Notes: generated by a model from the letters alone, not told the origin. A stretch of DNA of 64,000 nucleotides from Paenibacillus sp. V4I7 (GCF_030817275.1 NZ_JAUSZD010000002.1:2480001-2544000), one strand, 5' to 3'; positions 16,711 through 26,638 are shown, numbered from the stretch's first letter. Numbers and translations: made by a program.

Positions 16711-18390
16711 ATGTCTAAGAGATATGCGATTGGTGTTGACTATGGAACGGAATCTGGCCGTGCCGTATTGGTCGACTTGAGCGATGGTACTGAGGTTGCC
16801 GATCATGTAACGCCATACCCGCACAACGTTATTGATGAAAAGTTGCCCATATCTGGGATAAAGCTTGCGTATGATTGGGCTTTGCAGCATCCCCAAGACT
16901 ACATCGATGTATTGACACAGTCTGTTCCCGCGGTTGTGAAGGCATCCGGTGTGAATCCAGCCGATATCATCGGGCTTGGTATTGATTTCACAGCATGTAC
17001 GATGCTCCCGATTGATAAAGAGGGCCAGCCGCTTTGTTTCAATCCGGTACTGACGAATAATCCGCACAGCTGGGTGAAGTTATGGAAGCATCATGCGGCG
17101 CAAGATGAGGCAAACCTTATTAACGAGATCGCGGAAAGCAGAGGAGAATCGTTCCTTCTTCGTTACGGCGGCAAAATATCTTCCGAATGGATGATTGCGA
17201 AGGTTTGGCAAATCTTAAACGAAGCTCCTGATATTTATGAGCAAACCGATCGATTCTTGGAAGCAACAGATTGGGTCGTTTCGCAAATGACGGGTCAGTC
17301 TGACATCGTCCGTAACAGCTGTACCACGGGCTATAAGTCCATTTGGCACAAAAAAGACGGCTATCCGAGTAAAGATTTCTTTAAGGCTCTAGATCCTCGT
17401 CTTGAAAATTTGACAGAAACCAAGCTTCGCGGTGATGTCGTCCCACTCGGTACAAAAGCTGGTGAGCTAACTGAAGCAATGGCTAAATTGATGGGTCTGA
17501 AAGCAGGAACTGCCATTGCCGTTGGTAACGTAGATGCACACGCAGCTGTTCCTGGTGTAGGTGTGGTAACACCAGGTAAACTGGTCATGGCGATGGGGAC
17601 TTCCATTTGTCATATGCTGCTGGGGACAGAAGAGAAAGAAGTTGAAGGAATGTGCGGCGTCGTAGAAGACGGCATTATTCCTGGATATTTGGGCTATGAA
17701 GCTGGTCAGTCGGCGGTTGGAGATATTTTCGCTTGGTATGTGGAGCAGGGGGTACCTGCTTATGTGCAAGCTGCGGCTGAGCAAGAAGGAACGAATGTAC
17801 ATGAATGGCTGGAACGCCATGCATCCGCTTACAAACCGGGAGAAACCGGTTTACTCGCCTTGGATTGGTGGAACGGTAATCGTTCCGTACTCGTTGACAC
17901 TGAATTAAACGGTCTTATCTTAGGATTTTCTCTCTTAACGAAGCCAGAGGAAATTTACCGCACATTACTGGAAGCAACCGCGTTCGGAACACGTAAAATT
18001 GTCGATGCATTCCACAATAATGGTGTAGAAGTGCAAGAATTATACGCTTGTGGCGGGTTGCCGCAAAAAAATCGCCTGCTCATGCAAATATATGCCGATG
18101 TAACGAATCGGGAAATAAAAATCGCGGATTCCAAACAAACGCCAGCACTAGGTGCAGCGATGTTCGGGGCTGTTGCAGCAGGTGCTGCCAAAGGCGGTTA
18201 TGATAATATCGTTGACGCTGCGCACAAAATGGCCCGTGTTCGTAAAGAAACGTTCAAGCCAATCGCTGAGAATGTTGCTGTCTATGAGCAGCTTTATCAG
18301 GAGTACAGCAAACTGCATGATTATTTTGGACGCGGAGAGAATGACGTGATGAAGAGACTTCGTTCTATTCGTGAGGAAGCTCGTCATTAG
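16711..18390 (+). CDS. araB: Ribulokinase
   Basis: The 559-residue FGGY-type kinase has the same length as known AraB. The start [18 protein letters not shown] is the phosphate-binding region, [15 protein letters not shown] follows, and the C-terminal half has [22 protein letters not shown]. It phosphorylates L-ribulose with ATP to L-ribulose-5-phosphate in arabinose breakdown. AAGGAG is 8-9 bases before ATG 16711. No araA or araD is in the window. With araR broken, its AraR-type operator would depend on another copy. Confidence 0.93.
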   Translation: MSKRYAIGVDYGTESGRAVLVDLSDGTEVADHVTPYPHNVIDEKLPISGIKLAYDWALQHPQDYIDVLTQSVPAVVKASGVNPADIIGLGIDFTACTMLPIDKEGQPLCFNPVLTNNPHSWVKLWKHHAAQDEANLINEIAESRGESFLLRYGGKISSEWMIAKVWQILNEAPDIYEQTDRFLEATDWVVSQMTGQSDIVRNSCTTGYKSIWHKKDGYPSKDFFKALDPRLENLTETKLRGDVVPLGTKAGELTEAMAKLMGLKAGTAIAVGNVDAHAAVPGVGVVTPGKLVMAMGTSICHMLLGTEEKEVEGMCGVVEDGIIPGYLGYEAGQSAVGDIFAWYVEQGVPAYVQAAAEQEGTNVHEWLERHASAYKPGETGLLALDWWNGNRSVLVDTELNGLILGFSLLTKPEEIYRTLLEATAFGTRKIVDAFHNNGVEVQELYACGGLPQKNRLLMQIYADVTNREIKIADSKQTPALGAAMFGAVAAGAAKGGYDNIVDAAHKMARVRKETFKPIAENVAVYEQLYQEYSKLHDYFGRGENDVMKRLRSIREEARH

Positions 18391-18433
18391 TTCGGATTTT
18401 TACATTCCCAACCAACCTAGGAGGCTATTAGCT

Positions 18434-18565
18434 ATGAACCCTTTTTCAGAAAAAGTGGACTGGGCAGAATTAGCTGGAGTCGAAGTGGTGATTATCAATA
18501 AGAACACCTCAGTGCTGCAGTTCCAAAATGAGCTTCGCTGGAGTGAGGTTGCTTGGAAACACTAG
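18434..18565 (+). CDS. Small protein of unknown function, 43 aa
   Basis: A perfect AGGAGG lies about 9 bases before ATG 18434. The product starts MNPFSEKVDWAELAG, has a beta-like VEVVIINKNTSVLQF stretch, and ends with a Trp-rich NELRWSEVAWKH. It is 43 bases after the araB stop and may be co-transcribed with it. I do not recognise the family. It could be a complete micro-protein or the start of a truncated larger gene. Confidence 0.5.
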   Translation: MNPFSEKVDWAELAGVEVVIINKNTSVLQFQNELRWSEVAWKH

Positions 18566-18692
18566 ACGAGAGCAAACAGAATAAATGTTTTAAATAAAAT
18601 GAGAAACCGTTCATCCTTTTTGAGGGGGACAGTTTTCTTATTCGTACTTTACGGAAAGTCACATTTATCATTGTTTGCGTTATTTTCATCCA

Positions 18693-18720
18693 TTGACTTC
18701 TTTGATTCACATGCTTTAGA
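18693..18720 (+). promoter_or_regulatory. Promoter candidate for the aldose epimerase gene
   Basis: TTGACT (18693-18698) is 16 bases from TTTAGA (18715-18720), with a TGC extension just before the -10. The position is 60 bases upstream of the start codon. Confidence 0.5.
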
Positions 18721-18780
18721 GTAAATTTATATGAGCCTGTCCAAATTTAAAGGCACAGCTATGTAGGAGGTTAACGCGGA

Positions 18781-19782
18781 ATGACGACGAAAGCGTTTGA
18801 AGGAACATATCAAGGAGAGAAAGCCATTTGGTTACAAGCTGGCCGTTATGAAGCAGCTGTTTTACCGGAAATTGGCGCTAATCTAATTGCTTTTAGAGAT
18901 ACTGAAAAAGAATACCGCTTTTTGCGTGAGCCTGCAATGGAAGAGATGGAAGCTTTTAAAGAACGTCCAATCGTTCACGGGATACCCGTATTATTTCCAC
19001 CCAATCGATATGAGGACGGGAAGTTCCCTTGGAAAGGCAAAGTCTATGAATTTCCGATCAATGAACCGAAAACAGGAAATCACCTTCACGGTTTTGTGCA
19101 CAATATTCCATGGGATGTGGAGAAATTCAGTACAGATGAATCGGAGAGTCGTGTTACTTTAGCTTTACGCGTAAGAGAAGGGCATTCGGTTTATTCGTAT
19201 TTACCGCATGAGTTCACGATACGCTTGACTTACACGTTGAATGCATATGGTTTGCATCAGCATGTATCCGTACATAATGAAGGCAAAGAGGCTATGCCTT
19301 GCTTGTTAGCGTATCACACGACGATCAATGCACCTTTTGCGCCGAACAGTCAGGCTTCTGATTATGGGTTCAAAATGACGATCGGCAACCGCTGGAAAAT
19401 GAGTGAAAGAATGCTGCCAACTGGTGAGTATCAACCTCTATCAGCTGACGAAGAGAAGATGAAAGTAGGCGGCTTGTCGCCGTTCTTTGAATCCATGGAT
19501 AACCATTACACAACCTCGCCGCAAAATGGACGTAACTATATGGAGTTGACAGATTCACGCGAAGGTATCAAACTGGTTTATGATGTGGGGACTTCCTACA
19601 AGCAGTGGATGATCTGGAATAATGGCGCTACGGAAGGGTTTTTCTGCCCAGAACCGCAAATGAATCTGGTGAATGCACCGAATGTAGATCTTCCTGCTGA
19701 ACAAATTGGACTGGTTTCCTTGGAGCCTGGCGAAATTTGGGAAGAAATAGGACGTCTTTATACGATTGAAGTGAACAAATAA
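18781..19782 (+). CDS. Aldose 1-epimerase family protein
   Basis: The 333-residue galactose-mutarotase-like beta-sandwich has GIPVLFPPNRYEDGKF (substrate loop), NHLHGFVHNIPW with the catalytic His, CLLAYHTTINAPF with the second His, and FFCPEPQMNLVNAPN with the catalytic Glu. The family interconverts sugar anomers or hexose-6-phosphates. AGGAGG lies about 9 bases before ATG 18781. Position after araB suggests a part in pentose or hexose use. Confidence 0.85.
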   Translation: MTTKAFEGTYQGEKAIWLQAGRYEAAVLPEIGANLIAFRDTEKEYRFLREPAMEEMEAFKERPIVHGIPVLFPPNRYEDGKFPWKGKVYEFPINEPKTGNHLHGFVHNIPWDVEKFSTDESESRVTLALRVREGHSVYSYLPHEFTIRLTYTLNAYGLHQHVSVHNEGKEAMPCLLAYHTTINAPFAPNSQASDYGFKMTIGNRWKMSERMLPTGEYQPLSADEEKMKVGGLSPFFESMDNHYTTSPQNGRNYMELTDSREGIKLVYDVGTSYKQWMIWNNGATEGFFCPEPQMNLVNAPNVDLPAEQIGLVSLEPGEIWEEIGRLYTIEVNK

Positions 19783-19785
19783 AAG

Positions 19786-19816
19786 GAGAGACTTTGATCT
19801 CCGACCAAAGATCTCT
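19786..19816 (+). repeat. 31-nt hairpin repeat, copy 1
   Basis: AGAGACTTTG pairs with CAAAG-A-TCTCT (one bulged A) around a 9-nt loop. The same sequence recurs at 42241-42271 with 28 of 31 identical bases. It starts 4 bases after the aldose epimerase stop. Confidence 0.65.
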
Positions 19817-19912
19817 AAATAAGGCCCCTTTGACGCATGGAGAGAATCCAAGGTGATGATCTGCTAGCGGCGAGGGGGTATTTTTATCCAGAAAGAAAGG
19901 GCGGGATACATA

Positions 19913-20086
19913 GTGGAAAATAATGAAGCTTTAGAAAAAGAACAACTCACAGCAGAGATCAGGAGACTAACATTAGAAAACGAGAGATTGAAACAAGAAA
20001 TCGCGAAACTACGCGGAGTGAACCGTCCATCATCGGGCTCCATGGATAGTATGTCTACGAAATTGAAGGAAGCGCTGAGAGAGTAA
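19913..20086 (+). CDS. Small coiled-coil protein, 57 aa
   Basis: GTG 19913 follows a GAAAGGGCGGG ribosome site. Residues 8-36 form a leucine-zipper-like coiled coil (EKEQLTAEIRRLTLENERLKQEIAKLR), followed by a Ser-rich linker and a short basic helix STKLKEALRE. It is soluble and probably oligomeric; no known family is recognised. A clear terminator follows. Confidence 0.6.
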   Translation: MENNEALEKEQLTAEIRRLTLENERLKQEIAKLRGVNRPSSGSMDSMSTKLKEALRE

Positions 20087-20122
20087 TCATAAAGCCAATC
20101 TAGGATCATTAAAATAAGAAAA

Positions 20123-20163
20123 AGTCTCTTGGTGAGGGTTTAAATCGCCAGGAGATTTTTTTC
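20123..20163 (+). terminator. Intrinsic terminator after the coiled-coil gene
   Basis: TCTCTTGGTGA pairs with TCGCCAGGAGA with G-U pairs, followed by seven T. It separates the small gene from the sugar-locus response regulator. Confidence 0.8.
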
Positions 20164-20248
20164 ATGTCAAACAAGGCAGCAGGAAAATAACGTGTCATGA
20201 GCGAAGGGGTTCTGCATATACATCTTATCCATCAAGGAGATTCCAACT

Positions 20249-21847
20249 ATGAATTTATTAATTGTGGAAGATGAAGTCCGCCTCAGAAACGCACTAGCTA
20301 ACAACATTCCCTGGGACAAGCACGGAATTGAAGTCGTAGGACAGGCAGGAAACGGAATGGAAGCACTGCGGCTGATCGACCTCAAAAAGCCTGAGATTAT
20401 CTTGCTGGACCTGCAGATGCCGGAGATGGACGGGCTGACTTTAGCAAGAAAACTTCGCCAAGCCGATCCTTTGTTGAAAATCATTGTTCTCAGCGGACAT
20501 GACGATTTCGCATACGCTCAAGAGGCACTGGGGCTTGGTGTTATGAAATATTTGTTAAAACCGGCTGGGGACGAGGAGATATTGGAGACAGTGCTCGAAG
20601 CGGCCGACCGATTGAAGAGTGAGCTTGAGCAGCGCCACAACGAGGATGAGTTAAAGCAAAAATGGAAGCTGCATCTTCCACACCTAATCAATGAATTTTT
20701 CCAGAGGTGGCTGAACGGAAAGTACGAACCATGGGAGATTGAACAGAAAAGCAAGGATCTTCAAATGGATTTACAAAAAGATGCCGAATATGCTGTTGCT
20801 GTAGTCGATATGGACCCGTTGTCGGAGGATGAAACCCGATTCAGCAAGAAAGATATTTCGCTGCTCCAATTTTCACTGAGCAGCATCGTGAAGGAGACAT
20901 TGCTGGACACACCTTGTTGGGTTTCTACCGATTATGCGGGCTGTACGGTCATCGTGTTCCAGCTTGATGGAAATGAGGAGTCTGGAATAGCCCTCCAGAA
21001 AATCAATGCAATGACTGAAAAGCTGCTTTTAACTGTACGAAGCTGCCTTAGGTTAAGTGCAAGTGCGGGGATTTGCGGGATAACGGGCTGCCAAGAGGAT
21101 ATGAATAAGCTGTACGTACAAGCGGTTCGCGCGTTACAGAATCGGATCGTACTAGGTTATGATCTGGCGATCCCATACCGGGAAGAGCAGGGGAGAGAGC
21201 CTGAACTGTCGTTTCAGCCAAACTTGGAAAAAGCGCTGGAAATCGCGCTCGAAACAGGGGAAGGCGACAAAGCGATCGAAACGTTAACAGCTCTTTGGGA
21301 CGGCGGCATGGCCAAAGCGGAAACGGTTGAAGACATGCATGAGCACATCCTCTATTTCACAAGCCTCTTTATTTGCATGATCCAGAAGCAGGGCTGGCCA
21401 GTGCGGGAAGTGGCCGGTGAGGATTACCTTTATTTTCACAATCACTTGGAGCTGGCCGCGAAGGAACAAATTCTGTTTTGGCTGCAGCGGATGATTAAGG
21501 CATATTTAACCTATGCCAGACAGAGGCGGAAATCGACGAGTCATGGCATGATCAAGACCATCTTAAGTCTCGTTGAAAATGAAATCGATCAGGAAATGAC
21601 GCTGCATGCTGTCGCCGATCGGTTGTATGTTAACTCATCCTACCTTAGCCGTCTCTTCAAGCAAGAAACAGGCAAGGCCTTTTCTACCTATGTGCTGGAA
21701 CGTAAAATGGAGCGGGCCAAGGCGATCCTGCAAGAGGGAGCAAGGGTATACGACGCCGCAGCTGGTGTCGGTTATAGAGATGTGAGCTATTTTACAAGAG
21801 TATTCCGTAAATATTGGGGCGTGACGCCCGGGGAAGTTCGTCATTGA
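20249..21847 (+). CDS. Response regulator, CheY-like plus AraC-type DNA-binding (YesN-like)
   Basis: The 532-residue protein starts with a receiver domain: acidic pair ED at 7-8, phospho-acceptor Asp54 in ILLDLQMPEMDG, and Lys104 in YLLKPA. A long central region follows, and then an AraC-type double helix-turn-helix (about 430-530, with LYVNSSYLSRLFKQETGKAFSTYV and VGYRDVSYFTRVFRKYWGVTPGE). Such regulators switch on sugar ABC transporter genes on a signal from a YesM-type kinase. The likely partner kinase is at the far end of the locus (35601). AAGGAG lies about 9 bases before ATG 20249. Confidence 0.9.
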   Translation: MNLLIVEDEVRLRNALANNIPWDKHGIEVVGQAGNGMEALRLIDLKKPEIILLDLQMPEMDGLTLARKLRQADPLLKIIVLSGHDDFAYAQEALGLGVMKYLLKPAGDEEILETVLEAADRLKSELEQRHNEDELKQKWKLHLPHLINEFFQRWLNGKYEPWEIEQKSKDLQMDLQKDAEYAVAVVDMDPLSEDETRFSKKDISLLQFSLSSIVKETLLDTPCWVSTDYAGCTVIVFQLDGNEESGIALQKINAMTEKLLLTVRSCLRLSASAGICGITGCQEDMNKLYVQAVRALQNRIVLGYDLAIPYREEQGREPELSFQPNLEKALEIALETGEGDKAIETLTALWDGGMAKAETVEDMHEHILYFTSLFICMIQKQGWPVREVAGEDYLYFHNHLELAAKEQILFWLQRMIKAYLTYARQRRKSTSHGMIKTILSLVENEIDQEMTLHAVADRLYVNSSYLSRLFKQETGKAFSTYVLERKMERAKAILQEGARVYDAAAGVGYRDVSYFTRVFRKYWGVTPGEVRH

Positions 21848-21872
21848 ATTCCTTACAAGCCGTTTAGTTTGC

Positions 21873-21905
21873 AACCTTCTCAGTTGATCTGGGAAGGTTT
21901 TTTTT
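21873..21905 (+). terminator. Intrinsic terminator after the response regulator
   Basis: AACCTTCTCAG folds back on CTGGGAAGGTT, followed by eight or more T. It separates the regulator from the transporter genes, so these should have their own promoter. Confidence 0.8.
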
Positions 21906-22023
21906 GTACGTCCGACACGAGAAGTTATGAAAGTACCAAAACAAGTAATATTCCTCTAATTCGCAAAAAAACGGTGGGTGATAAACTAAATCTAAGAAAG
22001 ACAGGTAAGAAGGAGGAGACACC

Positions 22024-22995
22024 TTGCGAGAATCGACCACTACGACGGAAACTGTCATATTTACAAAGAAAAATGGTAAAAAGAGCTATAGACGACAATT
22101 GTGGGTCGATATCAGGAAAGATTGGGATTTGTATCTCGCACTCATTCCCGGCATCGCATTTCTGCTGCTGTTTAAGTACACGCCGATGTACGGGATTATC
22201 ATTGCTTTCAAGGATTTCAATATTTTCGATGGTATGGCCGCAAGTCCATGGGTCGGGTGGAAGCATTTCGATAAATTGATATCGTCCGCCAGTTTTTTGC
22301 AGGTATTCCAGAACACCTTAATGATCTCTGTTTACAAAATCATATTTCTCTTTCCGCTCCCGATCGTGATCGCCATTTTGCTTAACGAATTGAAGAGCAT
22401 GGCGTTCAAAAAAAGCGTACAAACCGTTATTTATCTGCCTCACTTTCTGTCTTGGGTTATCGTCAGCGGCTTGTTCATTGATCTGCTTTCCACGAACGGC
22501 GGTATCGTCAACAAAATAATCGTCGCTATGGGCGGCGAACCGATCCGCTTTTTCCTGGACAGCCATATTTTCCGCTCAGTTCTCATCAGCACGGCTGGCT
22601 GGAAGGAGACTGGTTGGAACACGATCATTTACTTGGCGGCTTTGGCCAGTATCGATCCCGGCTTGTACGAAGCGGCTAAAATAGATGGCGCTAATAAATG
22701 GAAGCAAATCGTACATATTACACTGCCCGGCCTGGTTCCGATCATCCTGCTCATGTTCATCCTTCGTCTGGGCTATGTGCTCGAGGCGGGAACTGAACAA
22801 ATTCTCGTTATGTACAACCCAAGCGTATACAACGTCGCAGATGTAATTGGCACCTATGTGTATCGCATAGGTCTCGGTGAACAGGATTATAGCTTCTCAA
22901 CCGCTGTAGGTGTATTCGAATCCGTGGTTGCGTTTATTTTGATCTTAACGGGTAACGGATTGGCCCGTAAGTTTTTCGGACGAGGTATCTGGTAA
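22024..22995 (+). CDS. Sugar ABC transporter permease, LplB type
   Basis: The 323-residue inner-membrane protein has six main hydrophobic helices. The EAA loop that contacts the ATPase is GLYEAAKIDGANKWKQIVHITLPGLVPI near residue 215. LLFKYTPMYGIIIAFKDFN near the start is typical of LplB/YtcP-type systems. AGGAGG lies 6-7 bases before TTG 22024. It pairs with the next permease. No ATPase gene is present in the locus, so a shared MsmX-type ATPase elsewhere is probable. Confidence 0.9.
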   Translation: MRESTTTTETVIFTKKNGKKSYRRQLWVDIRKDWDLYLALIPGIAFLLLFKYTPMYGIIIAFKDFNIFDGMAASPWVGWKHFDKLISSASFLQVFQNTLMISVYKIIFLFPLPIVIAILLNELKSMAFKKSVQTVIYLPHFLSWVIVSGLFIDLLSTNGGIVNKIIVAMGGEPIRFFLDSHIFRSVLISTAGWKETGWNTIIYLAALASIDPGLYEAAKIDGANKWKQIVHITLPGLVPIILLMFILRLGYVLEAGTEQILVMYNPSVYNVADVIGTYVYRIGLGEQDYSFSTAVGVFESVVAFILILTGNGLARKFFGRGIW

Positions 22996-23019
22996 ACGGC
23001 GAATAAAGGAGGATTAGCT

Positions 23020-23940
23020 ATGCATACAAAAGGCACCTTACAATCACCTGCCGTTAGAAGGTCTGGAGCCATCCCAGCATCCCGTGGCGAGAAAATCTTC
23101 ACAGTAGTTAATCATATTTTCTTTATCCTGATGGGACTTTCCACCATCTTTCCGTTCATCAATCTCATCGCCAAATCGCTTAGCAGCGAGGCGGCCGTCG
23201 TTTCGGGGATGGTTACCTTTTATCCGATCGATTTTCAAATTGGGACTTACAAGTATGTGGCAAGCAATTCCTTATTCCTGAATGCGTTTATGGTTTCCAT
23301 TACTGTGACCCTGGTTGGCTCGCTGCTCGCGTTATTCATGACGACGCTAGCCGCTTATCCGCTTTCTAAGCCGAGACTGCGGGGACGCAAGTTTTTTATC
23401 ATCATGTACCTGTTTACTATGCTGTTCAGCGGTGGTTTGATCCCAACTTACCTGCTTATGCACAAGCTAAATCTTATCGATAAACTTCCGGTTCTCTTCT
23501 TGCCATTAATGATTAACGTGTACAACATGCTTATTGTCAAAAGCTATTTCGAAAGTCTGCCTGACAGCCTTGAAGAATCGGCGAAAATGGATGGGGCCAG
23601 TAATATGACGATCCTTGCGCGCATCATTTTGCCGCTGTCGATGCCAGTGCTGGCAACCATCGCATTGTTCTACGCGGTTACGTTCTGGAACGATTACTTT
23701 ACGTCGCTGATCTATATCAACTCGGCAGATATGAAACCTCTGCAGCTTTATTTGAAAGAATTGTTCGTCTCTTCGACGGATGCCTTTATGCGGACTAATG
23801 TTGACGCATCGCTGAACGTTTCACCGCAGTCGATCCAAGCGGCTTCCATCATTCTGGCAACGCTGCCGATCATATTGGTGTATCCGTTCCTGCAAAAATA
23901 TTTCGTTAAGGGCGTCCTAGTCGGCTCCGTAAAGGGCTGA
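23020..23940 (+). CDS. Sugar ABC transporter permease, YtcP/LplC type
   Basis: A second permease of 306 residues follows 24 bases after the first, with AGGAGG 7 bases before ATG 23020. It has about six membrane helices and the EAA loop DSLEESAKMDGASNMTILARIILPLSMPV near residue 190. TLAAYPLSKPRLRGRKFF is the usual cytoplasmic loop. Together with the upstream gene it forms the membrane channel of a carbohydrate importer. Confidence 0.9.
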   Translation: MHTKGTLQSPAVRRSGAIPASRGEKIFTVVNHIFFILMGLSTIFPFINLIAKSLSSEAAVVSGMVTFYPIDFQIGTYKYVASNSLFLNAFMVSITVTLVGSLLALFMTTLAAYPLSKPRLRGRKFFIIMYLFTMLFSGGLIPTYLLMHKLNLIDKLPVLFLPLMINVYNMLIVKSYFESLPDSLEESAKMDGASNMTILARIILPLSMPVLATIALFYAVTFWNDYFTSLIYINSADMKPLQLYLKELFVSSTDAFMRTNVDASLNVSPQSIQAASIILATLPIILVYPFLQKYFVKGVLVGSVKG

Positions 23941-24049
23941 TCTCACAAATTAAACTTGAAGGGTGGTGGTTTGCAGGCCTAAGATGGTTCCATGAAATTT
24001 GGTTTTATGCACATCTCTATACGCAAGTACGAAAAAGGGAGGCTCTTTC

Positions 24050-25582
24050 ATGGTTAAAAAATTGTTAGCTCTGATGACCATCACGACTTTGGCAGCGTCT
24101 ATCACCGCTTGCGGCGGAAGCGGCCAATCGGCAGGCAGTTCCACAACACCGTCTGCGTCTACAGCTCCAATCACATCTGCAGATACCAACAAGCCGAAGC
24201 CGGAATTCAAGGCGCTGCTGCAATATGCGCGTTTTGATCCCAATACCGAAGTAGTAGCGAAGTTCCTGAATGAAAAAACCGGCTACAAAGTTACCTACGA
24301 CATGCTGCCGGTTGAGAATCCGGACGACAAGCTCAATCTGCTCATGGCCAACAAAGAGAAATACGGCTTCATGCTGCTCAGCGGTCCACAATATTCCAAG
24401 CTGGCAGCTTCCGGCGCACTTGAGCCGATTGACGAGCTGGTTAATAAATATGGCACTAATATGAAAAACGTTATTACTCAAAACTCCTGGAACGGGGCGA
24501 AGCTGAACGGTAAAATTTACGGTATTCCGCAGACCGGATCGGGTACGATCGTCAACACAGCACTTATCGTCCGCCAGGACTGGATGGATGAACTCGGACT
24601 GAAGGCACCGACAACACGCGATGAGCTGTACAACGTCATGAAGACGATCAAAGAGAAGAAAAATGTCATGGCTTTGTCCGGCGGTAAAACCCCGCTCGTT
24701 CCTGAAATCTTGCCGACGTTCGGCATCACGATGGTTCAGTCGAGCGCAACGACCGGCTGGCAGGATGTTAACGGCAAACTGATCAATGTGGTAGAAAATC
24801 CGAACATGAAAAAATACTTGGAATTTATGAAAAAACTTTATACGGAGAAATTGATTGACCAGGAATGGTCTCTCAATCAGGCGAACAAAGTCATCGAGAA
24901 CTTCACGAGCGGCAAAGCTGCTATTATCTCGAACGGCTACTTCAATGCGCCTACCGTACAAAATGCGCTGCTGAAAAATACGCCAAACGCCAAAATCGCA
25001 AGCCTGCCTTACCTGAAAGGCGATGATGGTAAAGTGCAAGTTATGGCTTCCGCAGGTATCAGCTATTATGTAGGTATACCGAAATGGGCAGAAAACAAAG
25101 AAGAGATCATCAAATACCTGGACATGAAGCTTGATAAAGACATTCATAAAGAAGCGACGATCGGTAAAGAAGGCGTTCACCACAAGGTGGAAAATGGAAA
25201 CTACCTTCCAATCTTGCCGATCTTCAACGATCAATATAACAATGCCTCCACTTTCCTGACAGGTGTGGATGAGAAGAACTACCCGATCTATTGGCAGGCT
25301 CGTGTTCGTAAAGATCCGATTCTGACGGATGCCTTTAATAAAAATCAGGAAGCAGCCAAAGGCAGTACCGTCGTTGACCCGCTTGCTTTTGCACCGCCGC
25401 TTGAAGCTATCGGTAAATACAATCTGAAGCTGCAAAAGCTGATGGAAGATTCATTCCTGAAATACATCACTGGCTCAGAGCCTCTCGAAAACTATGACAA
25501 GTTTCTAGCCCAATGGAAAGCGGAAGGCGGAGACGAAATGACGAAAGCTGCCAACGAATGGTACGCTGCGAACAAGAAGTAA
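24050..25582 (+). CDS. Extracellular solute-binding lipoprotein (LplA/YtcQ-like)
   Basis: The 510-residue precursor begins MVKKLLALMTITTLAAS with lipobox SITAC, so Cys would be lipidated and the protein held on the outer face of the membrane. A low-complexity Ser/Thr/Ala linker follows. The family-1-type binding fold shows FLNEKTGYKVTYDMLPVENP early and KYITGSEPLENYDKFLAQWKAEGGDEMTKAANEWY at the end. It should capture an oligosaccharide for the two permeases upstream. ATG 24050 follows GGGAGG; a longer upstream frame is not needed. Confidence 0.9.
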   Translation: MVKKLLALMTITTLAASITACGGSGQSAGSSTTPSASTAPITSADTNKPKPEFKALLQYARFDPNTEVVAKFLNEKTGYKVTYDMLPVENPDDKLNLLMANKEKYGFMLLSGPQYSKLAASGALEPIDELVNKYGTNMKNVITQNSWNGAKLNGKIYGIPQTGSGTIVNTALIVRQDWMDELGLKAPTTRDELYNVMKTIKEKKNVMALSGGKTPLVPEILPTFGITMVQSSATTGWQDVNGKLINVVENPNMKKYLEFMKKLYTEKLIDQEWSLNQANKVIENFTSGKAAIISNGYFNAPTVQNALLKNTPNAKIASLPYLKGDDGKVQVMASAGISYYVGIPKWAENKEEIIKYLDMKLDKDIHKEATIGKEGVHHKVENGNYLPILPIFNDQYNNASTFLTGVDEKNYPIYWQARVRKDPILTDAFNKNQEAAKGSTVVDPLAFAPPLEAIGKYNLKLQKLMEDSFLKYITGSEPLENYDKFLAQWKAEGGDEMTKAANEWYAANKK

Positions 25583-25604
25583 GCCTGTTTTAAGGCGCAA
25601 TATT

Positions 25605-25636
25605 CCCCTGCGGTTCGTGCCGTGGGGGTTTTATTT
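25605..25636 (+). terminator. Intrinsic terminator after the binding lipoprotein
   Basis: CCCCTGCGG pairs over nine base pairs (two G-U) with CCGTGGGGG around a 6-nt loop, then TTTTATTT. It lies 22 bases after the stop, so the next gene may receive only read-through. Confidence 0.8.
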
Positions 25637-25657
25637 CTCTGAGGGAGTGAGATAAGG

Positions 25658-26494
25658 ATGAAAAAGATCGGGTTTATTGATTATTTTCTGGACGAGTGGC
25701 ATGCGGAGAAATATCCTGGTTGGATTGAAAAGGCCTCGAGTGGCAGCATGAAGGTCGCATACGCTTATGGTAAGTCGAATATCGAAGGAAAACTCAGTAA
25801 TGCGGACTGGAGCGAGAAGAAGGGAATACAGCTTCTTGACTCGATCGAGGCGATTGTGGAACAGAGTGACTACTTGGTTGTTCTGTCGCCGGATCATCCG
25901 GAGTACCATGAAGAATTGTCGCTGATTCCGCTTCGGTCCGGCAAGCCTACCTACATCGATAAGACCTTCGCACCCGACCGGGCCGCAGCCCTGCGGATGT
26001 TCGAGCTCGCTGATAAACATGGGACCCCCATGTACTCAACTTCGGCTTTACGGTTTGCTTCTGAGTATACGGAACTTGAGAAGCAGGGAATAGACTCCAT
26101 TTGCAGCTTGGGACCAGGGAGGTTTGAGAACTATTCGATCCACCAGGTGGAGCCGATCGTCTCGTTGATGGGGACGGAAGTCAAACGCGTGATGTGGACG
26201 GGAACGGCAAATACACCAGCGCTGCTGATCGGGTATGGGGATGGCCGCCAAGCAACGATAAACCTATATGGATGGGAATGTCCGTTCAGCACGGCGCTCA
26301 GTTATGAAGCGGGGTCATCGAAGTTTCTAAAGATCGAGTCGGATTTCTTTGGGGCTTTTATTGAGAATCTTATCGGTTTTTTCGAGACTCAGAAGCCACC
26401 TGTTCCGCAGGCAGAAACGATTGCGATTGCAACGATTCTGGAATTTGGAATGAAGGCCGCAAAGACGCCTTATCAGTGGTTGGAGCTGCCGTAA
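25658..26494 (+). CDS. Gfo/Idh/MocA-type oxidoreductase-like protein, short form
   Basis: The 278 residues are shorter than the usual 330-390. The start KKIGFIDYFLDEWHAEKYPGW replaces the classical glycine-rich loop. The middle has DYLVVLSPDHPEYHEEL and GKPTYIDKTFAPDRAAALRMFELADKHG, the Lys of the EKP-like motif. The C-terminal sheet is reduced. NAD binding may be weak or altered; related proteins are annotated as Gfo/Idh/MocA family. GAGGGAG lies 9-10 bases before ATG 25658. It belongs to the sugar locus. Confidence 0.75.
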   Translation: MKKIGFIDYFLDEWHAEKYPGWIEKASSGSMKVAYAYGKSNIEGKLSNADWSEKKGIQLLDSIEAIVEQSDYLVVLSPDHPEYHEELSLIPLRSGKPTYIDKTFAPDRAAALRMFELADKHGTPMYSTSALRFASEYTELEKQGIDSICSLGPGRFENYSIHQVEPIVSLMGTEVKRVMWTGTANTPALLIGYGDGRQATINLYGWECPFSTALSYEAGSSKFLKIESDFFGAFIENLIGFFETQKPPVPQAETIAIATILEFGMKAAKTPYQWLELP

Positions 26495-26589
26495 ACTGAG
26501 AAACATTAAAAATCAAACGGCAGGGATAGGTTCCCGCGTGAGTACCAACTAGTGGTTCTAACCAATCGGCTCATTTACACAAACTGCTC

Positions 26590-26638
26590 AAAAAAGCATC
26601 CGGCCCTTTCCAAATGGAAGGTAACGGATGCTTTTTTT
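26590..26638. terminator. Bidirectional intrinsic terminator
   Basis: AAAAAAGCATCCG pairs with CGGATGCTTTTTT, with an inner CTTTCC/GGAAGG stem. T-runs lie on both strands, so it closes both the oxidoreductase gene at 25658-26494 and the reverse-strand glycosidase gene. Confidence 0.88.

Noticed and set aside
18595..18655. Terminator after the 43-residue gene
   Set aside because: The apparent stem (GAAACCGTTC with GACAGTTTTC) has too many mismatches.
19797..19912. Possible riboswitch between the aldose epimerase and the coiled-coil gene (hairpin plus CCCCT/AGGGG pairing)
   Set aside because: I could not match it to any riboswitch class I know, and the downstream gene gives no metabolic clue. 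Only the 31-nt repeat is reported.
24065..25435. 456-codon reverse-strand frame opposite the first binding lipoprotein
   Set aside because: The sequence is rich in Cys, Phe, His and Arg with no motif, and the forward lipoprotein is unambiguous.
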